Below, in pieces: positions 18,187 through 24,000 of a stretch of DNA of 32,087 nucleotides. The translations under genes and the position numbers were made by a program. How positions within the stretch are numbered: the stretch's first letter is position 1; the number at the start of each line of letters is the position of its first letter. The DNA comes from an uncultured bacterium (lineage in GTDB: Bacteria > Verrucomicrobiota > Verrucomicrobiia > CAIQCK01): the NCBI GenBank assembly GCA_903870275.1, contig CAIQCK010000109.1, forward strand, positions 1 through 32,087, read 5' to 3'. The notes beneath the pieces are model-generated. The model was not told the origin of the DNA. It saw only the letters and a list, made by a program, of their open reading frames with translations, and did no database searches.

Positions 18187-19077
18187 ATGCACATCAGGGA
18201 CATACTGACGAAGGAAAAAAACTGTTTCAGCTTCGAGTTTTTCCCGCCCAAGGACGAAAAGGGCGCGGGGCAGCTCTTCGCGACGATCAGCGAACTGGTG
18301 CCGCTCAAACCGTCGTATGTCAGCGTTACCTACGGCGCGGGAGGGTCCACGCGGGAGCTGACTCACGATCTGGTAGTGCGCATCCAGCGCGAGACAAGCC
18401 TGACGGTCGTGTCGCACCTGACGTGCGTCGGTTCGACACGCGACGAGATTCACGCCATTCTGGAGAAATACCAGGCGAGCGGCATCGAAAACATCATGGC
18501 CTTGCGCGGCGATCCGCCGGCGGGCCAGTCATCTTTTATCCAGACTCCGGGCGGTTTCGGCAAGGCGGCTGAGTTGGTCGCGTTCATCAAACAACATTTT
18601 CCCGCGATGGGAATCGGTGTCGCCGGGTATCCTGAAGGCCACGTCGAAACGCCCAACCGGCTCAAGGAACTAGACCACTTGAAACAAAAGGTGGAGCAGG
18701 GCGCGGATTACATTTGCACGCAGCTCTTCTTCGACAATCACGACTTCTACGATTTCTGCGAACGATGCGAATTGGCAGGGATCAAGGTTCCTGTCATTGC
18801 CGGTATCATGCCGGTCACATCGGTCAAGGGCATGATGCGCATGGCGGAGTTGGCGCAAGGCAGCCGGTTGCCCGCCAAATTGTTGCGGGCTGTCTCTCGC
18901 GCCCAGAGCGAAGCCTACGTTGAGAACGTCGGTGTTCATTGGGCTGCCGAGCAGGTGCGCGACCTCATTCACAACAACGTGAAGGGCATTCACTTTTATA
19001 CGCTGAACAGATCAAAGGCAACGCGCCGCATTTACGAATCGCTCGGAGTGAGCGACTCGAAACAACTGGGCGCCTAG
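18187..19077 (+). CDS. metF: Methylenetetrahydrofolate reductase (MTHFR)
   Basis: The 296-residue product reduces 5,10-methylene-tetrahydrofolate to 5-methyl-tetrahydrofolate with FAD, supplying the methyl group for methionine synthesis in the cytoplasm. Family motifs are all present: FEFFPPK (16-22, E17 matching the catalytic Glu of E. coli MetF), VTYGAGGST (47-55), ALRGDPP (105-111, D109 contacting FAD), GVAGYPEGH, and the C-terminal GIHFYTLNRSKAT. The length is typical of bacterial MetF, without the eukaryotic regulatory domain. ATG 18187 is the first in-frame start giving the usual N-terminus; only weak ribosome-binding sequence precedes it. It is followed after 15 nt by the ThuA-like gene, an unusual operon partner for a folate enzyme. 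Confidence 0.96.
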   Translation: MHIRDILTKEKNCFSFEFFPPKDEKGAGQLFATISELVPLKPSYVSVTYGAGGSTRELTHDLVVRIQRETSLTVVSHLTCVGSTRDEIHAILEKYQASGIENIMALRGDPPAGQSSFIQTPGGFGKAAELVAFIKQHFPAMGIGVAGYPEGHVETPNRLKELDHLKQKVEQGADYICTQLFFDNHDFYDFCERCELAGIKVPVIAGIMPVTSVKGMMRMAELAQGSRLPAKLLRAVSRAQSEAYVENVGVHWAAEQVRDLIHNNVKGIHFYTLNRSKATRRIYESLGVSDSKQLGA

Positions 19078-19092
19078 AAAGGACAGGTCACA

Positions 19093-19923
19093 ATGAACGA
19101 GAAGTCATGTCTTCACACAAACTCCATGGCGGGGATCTCGCGCCGCGTGGTGTTGGGTCATGGCGCCCTCATTGTCGCCGGGGTGATGTTCAACGGGAGT
19201 CTCCTGGCGGCCGAAGGCAGGCGCCGTGTCGTCGTGTGGTCCGAGTGCACCGCGCCGGCAGACGTTTATCCCAAGGACATCAACGGCGCGGTGGCTGATG
19301 CGCTGCAACCGCTCGCGGGCTGGGAGATCATCACCGCCAACATCGAGCAGCCCGATCAGGGTCTTCCCGACGACCTGCTTCAGAGCGCCGACGTGCTGAT
19401 GTGGTGGGGACACAAGAAGCACGGCAAGGTTGGCGACGATCTAGTCAAGCGCGTCGTAAGGCGTGTCAAGGAGGATGGCATGGGATTTATCGCGCTCCAC
19501 TCCGCGCACTACGCCAAACCGTTCAAGGCGCTCATGTTGGAACTCGCCGATCCGAACGACGAGGAGATGCGGAAGCGGGTCGGCAGTTGGGGAGCGTATA
19601 AGTGCGACAGCGCGGTCAAGATCATGGCCCTGGACGGCGATCACCCGATTTGCAAAAACGTGGAGAGGTGTTTTGATCTTGGAGACACCGAGCGCTACGG
19701 CGAGAAGTTCATCGTGCCGAAGCCGGTGGCGGTGCCGTTCGAGTGCGAATACAGGTTTCCGGACGGCAGGACCGAGAAGGCGCGCCAGTGCCTGTGCTGG
19801 ACGGTGGGCAAGGGCAGGGTGTTCTACTTCCAGACCGGCCACGAAACTTACAAGCACTACTACGACCCGAACGTGCGGCAGATTTTTCGCAACGCCGTCG
19901 AGTGGACGGCGCGGAAAAAGTAA
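19093..19923 (+). CDS. Exported ThuA-like (trehalose-utilisation family) protein
   Basis: The 276-residue product has an N-terminal twin-arginine signal (SRR at 16-18 followed by a hydrophobic stretch and LLAAEG), so it is probably exported folded by Tat. The mature part matches the ThuA-like glutamine-amidotransferase-fold family: VVVWSE at the first strand, DVLMWWGHKKHG, GMGFIALHSAHY at the nucleophile-elbow position, GDHPICKNV and the C-terminal GRVFYFQTGHE. As in other ThuA members, the elbow carries Ser or His, not the Cys of true amidotransferases. In Rhizobium the family is linked to 3-keto-trehalose metabolism, and such genes often sit beside Gfo/Idh/MocA and DUF1080 genes, as here. 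The molecular activity is not established. A purine-rich AAAGGACAGG precedes the ATG. Confidence 0.87.
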   Translation: MNEKSCLHTNSMAGISRRVVLGHGALIVAGVMFNGSLLAAEGRRRVVVWSECTAPADVYPKDINGAVADALQPLAGWEIITANIEQPDQGLPDDLLQSADVLMWWGHKKHGKVGDDLVKRVVRRVKEDGMGFIALHSAHYAKPFKALMLELADPNDEEMRKRVGSWGAYKCDSAVKIMALDGDHPICKNVERCFDLGDTERYGEKFIVPKPVAVPFECEYRFPDGRTEKARQCLCWTVGKGRVFYFQTGHETYKHYYDPNVRQIFRNAVEWTARKK

Positions 19924-19959
19924 GCGGCGCAAGGCTCGCTGTCAGGAGGCGGCTGATGC

Positions 19960-21258
19960 TTACAGCGTCCACGGTGCGCGCATCGCCCGCGACCGCATCC
20001 GGTTTGCGCTGTCGTCGTTGACGAATTCCTCGGTTGCCGGATTCCACTGCAGTTTGCGGCCCAGCAGCAGAGCGATGTTGCCGATGTGGAGCACCGACGC
20101 GCAGCGGTGGCCGATCTCCGCCGGGAAATACGGGTTGCGCCGCGTCTTCACGCAGTCGAGAAAGTTCCGGTGTTCGCCGGCGGGACAAGTGTAGAGGTGC
20201 AGGTCTTGCGGGCGGATCGCGTTGGTGAGAATCGTCGGGGAACTGGCTTCCACCGGTCCGATCCAGCCCTTGTTGCCGACCCAGCCGTCGGTTCCTTCAA
20301 ACCGCAGCCCTACGGCGCCGGTGTCAATGAACAGCTTCACGCCGCTGGCGTAGGTGTATTCGAGATGGCATTCCGTCGCCGTGTTGTAGATGCCGCTGGT
20401 CGGAAACTCACCCTTGCCTTCGACCTCAACCGGGCCGGTGTGCTCGGTGTTGTTGCCCCATTGGGCCGTGTCCACGATGTGCATGCCCCAGTCGGTTAGA
20501 ATGCCGCCGGAGTAATCGTAAATCCATCGGAAGTTCCAATGACACCGCGCCGGACAGTAGGGCGCGTAAGGTGCCGGGCCGAGCCACATGTCATAATCGA
20601 ATCCGGCCGGCACCGGTTGCGGCTGCTGCTCATCGAGGGGGATGTTGCGGCCGCCGCCGGAGGGCAGGCCCACGCGGATCGTGTGCAGTTTGCCGATGCG
20701 ACCGTTGCGCACCAATTCGGCCATCCGGTGATAAACGGGAAGCCCGCGGTCTTCCGTTGAGGTTTGGAATACGGTGCCGTGGCGCCTGACCGTGTCGCTG
20801 AGGATGCGGCCTTGTTGAATTGTCAGCGTCGGCTTCTCGCAGATCACATCCTTGCCGGCGCGCATGGCCATGAGCGACATTGGCACATGCCAGTGGTCGG
20901 GCGTGGAAATCATCATGGCGTCAATGTCCCGGCGGGCGATGATCTCACGAAAATCGCTGTAGGTGGCGCAATCGCTGCTCTGGTATTTCGCGTTCACACG
21001 ACCGCGGGCGAACTCCCGGCGATTGGGGTCCACGTCGCAGACGGCGACAACCTGCGCGTCGGGCTGGCCGAGGAAGGCGTTGAGGTTCTTGGTGCCCTCG
21101 CCGCCGAAGCCGACACAGGCGATGGCAACTCGGTTCGACGGCGCGGGGCGGTCGGCGCCAGAGGCGGACGGAGGCAGAAGGCGGGGAGCCGCGGCGGCAG
21201 CGCCAAACACGGCCGCCTGTTTCAGAAAAAGGCGACGGGAGAGGTTGAGTTGCTTCAT
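19960..21258 (-). CDS. Tat-exported Gfo/Idh/MocA-family oxidoreductase
   Basis: The start is ATG 21258 (432 residues), because it has AAAGGA 9 nt upstream, lies just past the upstream stop, and begins with a textbook Tat signal (SRRLFLK, 7-13, then an Ala-rich core). The mature enzyme has a Rossmann motif CVGFGGEG (48-55), CDVDPN, EKP (141-143) and the catalytic-domain signature GGILTDWGMHIVD (251-263, D256 and H260). It should oxidise or reduce a sugar hydroxyl with tightly bound NAD(P). Tat export fits a cofactor loaded in the cytoplasm, as in Zymomonas glucose-fructose oxidoreductase. It is the last gene of a four-gene operon with DUF1080 and two TIM barrels. The likely role is C3 oxidation of a glycoside in the periplasm, inferred from context. 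Confidence 0.92.
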   Translation of the reverse strand: MKQLNLSRRLFLKQAAVFGAAAAAPRLLPPSASGADRPAPSNRVAIACVGFGGEGTKNLNAFLGQPDAQVVAVCDVDPNRREFARGRVNAKYQSSDCATYSDFREIIARRDIDAMMISTPDHWHVPMSLMAMRAGKDVICEKPTLTIQQGRILSDTVRRHGTVFQTSTEDRGLPVYHRMAELVRNGRIGKLHTIRVGLPSGGGRNIPLDEQQPQPVPAGFDYDMWLGPAPYAPYCPARCHWNFRWIYDYSGGILTDWGMHIVDTAQWGNNTEHTGPVEVEGKGEFPTSGIYNTATECHLEYTYASGVKLFIDTGAVGLRFEGTDGWVGNKGWIGPVEASSPTILTNAIRPQDLHLYTCPAGEHRNFLDCVKTRRNPYFPAEIGHRCASVLHIGNIALLLGRKLQWNPATEEFVNDDSANRMRSRAMRAPWTL

Positions 21259-21263
21259 TGAAG

Positions 21264-22127
21264 TCATTCCTTTGTGGCTGCCGCCGACAGTTTTTTCCAA
21301 CCGTCCATCGAGTGTTTCAAATTATCGTGGGCGTCGCCTTTGATGCCGTAGTGTTGCAACCCGATCGGGCCGGTGTAGCCCATCTTCGCCAGCCGTCGCA
21401 GCAACAAACTGACATCGTAGGTGCCTTGGTCCAGTGGCTGGATCAGCGCCTTCCAATCCTTGCCGTCGGCATCGGCGCCGTTGATCGTCACGCAGAAGAG
21501 GAATGGTTGAGCGGCTTTCAGCGTGGCGTCCAGGTCTTTGCCATCCACCTTCAACCAGTGACAGAGGTTGAACGTCACGCCGAGATTCTTGTAACCGGCC
21601 ATCCCGGCAAGCCGTGCGGCATCTTCGACGCGGGCCACGTAAAGACCGGTGTGCGGATACATCGCCACGCGCAAGCCGGCCTCGCGGGCCATGCCGGCGA
21701 TGTCGCGCAAGGCTTTCACCGCCGCGTCGTCGTCGTCCGTGGCGGAAGGCTTGTGCCCCTTGTCCATGACGTAAAGCCAGAGCATCGTGTCGCGACCATG
21801 GAGCGCGGCGACGACTTCTTTCAGCGACGTGATTGAAGCTTCGACGGCGTCGAGTTTCAGCGGCACATAAAGCGCAAACATCTTCAATCCGACCTTGTCG
21901 AGCGCCGCAAACCACTGTTGCAAGTCATTTGTGCCGTGGCAGATAGGGCCGACGCCCGCGAAGCCAATCTCCTTGACCATGGCCACCTGTTCCTCCGGCG
22001 TTTTATGCGTCACGTCGCGCGTGCCGGTGTCCATTGCGAAGAAAGGATTCGCCAGCGTCTGGCCAAATGTGGATGCGGCCAGGACAACACAGGTGATGAT
22101 TGATGCTGTGGATTGTTTCCAGTTCAT
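21264..22127 (-). CDS. Exported sugar-phosphate isomerase/epimerase-like TIM barrel, paralogue 1
   Basis: ATG 22127 gives 287 residues with a Sec signal peptide (MNWKQS, hydrophobic core to about residue 26). Longer frames extending into the neighbouring gene are not supported. The AP-endonuclease-2-type TIM barrel carries putative metal and substrate residues in MYPHTG (H159), RVED (E168), FNLCHWL (N187, H190), TINGAD (N216) and GLQHYGI (Q258, H259). Members act on sugars as isomerases, epimerases or, in 3-keto pathways, hydratases/lyases. It shares these motifs in the same order with the gene at 22887-23771, so the two are ancient duplicates that flank the DUF1080 gene. The gap to the next gene downstream is 5 nt. 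The exact reaction is not known. Confidence 0.88.
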   Translation of the reverse strand: MNWKQSTASIITCVVLAASTFGQTLANPFFAMDTGTRDVTHKTPEEQVAMVKEIGFAGVGPICHGTNDLQQWFAALDKVGLKMFALYVPLKLDAVEASITSLKEVVAALHGRDTMLWLYVMDKGHKPSATDDDDAAVKALRDIAGMAREAGLRVAMYPHTGLYVARVEDAARLAGMAGYKNLGVTFNLCHWLKVDGKDLDATLKAAQPFLFCVTINGADADGKDWKALIQPLDQGTYDVSLLLRRLAKMGYTGPIGLQHYGIKGDAHDNLKHSMDGWKKLSAAATKE

Positions 22128-22141
22128 GAGTTTCAGATTTT

Positions 22142-22873
22142 TTACTCTGCCTGCGGACGAATCCGCAAGTTGCGATAAGCCACCGGGCCGTGGTCGGCTT
22201 GAAGCATCAGCGGGCCGGTGGGTTTCTCGTCGTTGAACGCCGCCGCGCGTGTCGGGCCGGTGACCTCCACGTTTTCGTGGATCACTTGCCCGTTGTGAAC
22301 GACTCTGACGAACACCGCGTTCTTTATCTTTGTTCCGCCCGCGTCGAAGTGCGGCGCGCGGAAGGTTACGTCGAACGTTTGCCACTGGCCTGGCGGCAGT
22401 GAAGCGTTCACGCGCGGCGAATGGCCTTCGAGCCGCTGGTTGTTGACCCAGCGCGGATAAAGCCCGCCGCATTCGATGCCAGGATACTGATCCTTGGCGA
22501 CGCCGAAACTGTCATAGACCTGCAACTCGTAGCGGCCCATGAAATAGACGCCGGAGTTCGATTTCGCCGGAACCATGAACTCGACGTGAGCTTCGATGTC
22601 GCCGAATTCCTGTTTCGTCAGGAGATTATTCGTCCGGCCCTTGTCGCCGTTGACGATGATGCCACTGCCGTCCTGAATCGCCAGCCGGCGCTCATTTTGC
22701 AGATCCTTGGCGACATTGCCGGCCACGCGCCATTCTCCGGTCGGCGCGCGCCACGCGCTGAGATCGCCGGACTTCAACAGCTCGATCCATGGTCCTTCAC
22801 CCGTCGCGGCGGCGAACGAAGCCTGCGTGGCGGCGGCAAAGACCAGGACGGAGAAATATTTCGTCATTTTCAT
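22142..22873 (-). CDS. Exported DUF1080 protein (3-keto-disaccharide hydrolase/lyase family)
   Basis: The 243-residue product begins with a Sec signal peptide (about 1-23, cleavage near SFAAA). The rest is a single concanavalin-like jelly roll of the DUF1080 / 3-keto-disaccharide hydrolase family (PF06439). It shows WRAPTGEWRV (41-50), the hallmark SNSGVYFMGRYELQVYDSFG (105-124), and GPLMLQADHGPVAYRNL (220-236). Characterised relatives cleave 3-keto-glycosides, breaking the glycosidic bond by elimination after C3 oxidation. It sits 13 nt after one TIM barrel gene and 14 nt before the other, inside an operon with a Gfo/Idh/MocA enzyme. That context supports this role; the sugar specificity is unknown. 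ATG 22873 has no strong Shine-Dalgarno; a second ATG is two codons further in. Confidence 0.92.
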   Translation of the reverse strand: MKMTKYFSVLVFAAATQASFAAATGEGPWIELLKSGDLSAWRAPTGEWRVAGNVAKDLQNERRLAIQDGSGIIVNGDKGRTNNLLTKQEFGDIEAHVEFMVPAKSNSGVYFMGRYELQVYDSFGVAKDQYPGIECGGLYPRWVNNQRLEGHSPRVNASLPPGQWQTFDVTFRAPHFDAGGTKIKNAVFVRVVHNGQVIHENVEVTGPTRAAAFNDEKPTGPLMLQADHGPVAYRNLRIRPQAE

Positions 22874-22886
22874 GAACGGTCTGTTT

Positions 22887-23771
22887 TTATTTTTCCGCCG
22901 CCAGCCGCGCCGAATACTCGCGCCACGTCTTCATGGACTCGGCGAGATGCTCGCGCGCGTCGCCGCCGATGCCGAAGCATTGAAGCCCGACCGGGCCGGT
23001 GTAGCCAAGCTGGCGCAGCGTCTTCAACAGTCCGTAAACGTCGAACGACCCGCGGCCGAGCGGCTGGATGTAGTGCGACCAGCCGGGCTTTTCGTCGCGC
23101 TCGTCAGCGCCGTTAATCGAGACCGCCCATAGTCTTGGCAAGGCCTTCTCCAGCAATGACTTATAATCGCGTCCCTTGTCGGCGCGCAGCCAATGGCAGA
23201 GGTTGAACATGCAGCCGACATTGGGCCGGTCCACTTTTTCCGCAACGCGCACCGAGTCCTCGATCCGCTCAATCCAGTTGTTGACGTGCGGGTAGAGCAG
23301 CAACTGCGCGCCGGAGTCGCGCGCGAGGTCGGACATCTCGCGAAGGATTTCCACCGCGCGCGGGTCGCAGGAGGCATCGGAAGGTTTGCCGCCGCTGACG
23401 AGCAAGCAGAACTGCACGTGGCGGCCTTTAATGAGCGCCAGCACGTCTTTGAACGGCGCATCGTAAGCCGGCTTGTCCGGCGCGATGTTCACCTTCATCG
23501 TGATCTGAAACAATTTCAGTCCGTTGTCGTCGAGCGTCTTCAACCGCTCGGCGACTTTGTCGAGCCAGATGTGGCCGACGCCGTCGTAACCGAGTTCTTT
23601 GAGCATGTCGGCCTGCTCCTTGAACGACCGTTTCTTGGCGTCGTGCCAGTCAATGCAGAATGGAAAAAATGAATTCTGGAGTTTGGCCGGTGCCGGTGCG
23701 TCGGCGGCTGGGATGGAGCGGACGGTGAATGCCAACAGAACGACTGTAATGATTCGCGCCAGGTTTTTCAT
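22887..23771 (-). CDS. Exported sugar-phosphate isomerase/epimerase-like TIM barrel, paralogue 2
   Basis: This is the first gene of the leftward operon, 294 residues, with a Sec signal (MKNLAR, hydrophobic core, cleavage near PAADA at 21-25). TIM-barrel motifs parallel those of paralogue 1: LLYPHVNNW (H162), RIED (E169-D172 region), FNLCHWL (N190, H193), SINGADERD (N220) and GLQCFGI (Q264, C265). Position 265 is Cys where paralogue 1 has His 259, and the strand-2 region differs completely (LFQITMKVNIAPD against MFALYVPLKLD), so substrate or reaction step probably differs. Retention of two paralogues in one transcript suggests two distinct steps, for example an isomerase and a hydratase of a 3-keto intermediate. 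This is inference from context. Confidence 0.88.
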   Translation of the reverse strand: MKNLARIITVVLLAFTVRSIPAADAPAPAKLQNSFFPFCIDWHDAKKRSFKEQADMLKELGYDGVGHIWLDKVAERLKTLDDNGLKLFQITMKVNIAPDKPAYDAPFKDVLALIKGRHVQFCLLVSGGKPSDASCDPRAVEILREMSDLARDSGAQLLLYPHVNNWIERIEDSVRVAEKVDRPNVGCMFNLCHWLRADKGRDYKSLLEKALPRLWAVSINGADERDEKPGWSHYIQPLGRGSFDVYGLLKTLRQLGYTGPVGLQCFGIGGDAREHLAESMKTWREYSARLAAEK

Positions 23772-24000
23772 GGTGTCTTCAGTGTTTCATCCGGCAAATT
23801 GATACAAAGCGCGCTGAGTCTGAACTTCGCCATCGGTGTCGTCAATCTCAAGCTGTGCGGTGTCAGTCCACAGCGTGAAGCCGGGACGGAATCCGTGGAG
23901 GCGCAAAATGGTTGAACTCGGACGCAATCTGGCGTTGGCGTGGAACGGCGGCTCCGGTAATCTGCGGCCGGTTCAATTCTGAAAGGCGGACCGGAGCGAC
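23772..24000. promoter_or_regulatory. Divergent intergenic region controlling the 3-keto operon and the GH51 gene
   Basis: The 229 bp lie between two divergently transcribed operons and must contain at least the promoter of each. I cannot identify confident -35/-10 hexamers on either strand. No regulator gene is adjacent. The rightmost part holds an inverted repeat over the GH51 ribosome-binding site, listed separately. Confidence 0.6.
23951..23997 (+). promoter_or_regulatory. Inverted repeat that would sequester the GH51 ribosome-binding site
   Basis: GCTCCGGT (23951-23958) pairs perfectly with ACCGGAGC (23990-23997) across a 31-nt loop. The second arm contains GGAG (23993-23996), the only Shine-Dalgarno-like sequence before the GH51 ATG at 24001. 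If formed in the mRNA, the stem would mask translation initiation. Conservation is not tested. Confidence 0.35.

Noticed and set aside
19920..19963. 6-bp inverted repeat GTAAGC/GCTTAC at the ThuA/Gfo convergent junction as a terminator
   Set aside because: It largely consists of the two facing TAA stop codons, has a 32-nt loop and no T-run, so it is probably coincidental.
21264..22472. N-terminally extended 402-residue version of TIM barrel paralogue 1
   Set aside because: The extension overlaps the DUF1080 gene in another frame and is Arg/Ala-rich; a normal Sec signal peptide begins at ATG 22127.
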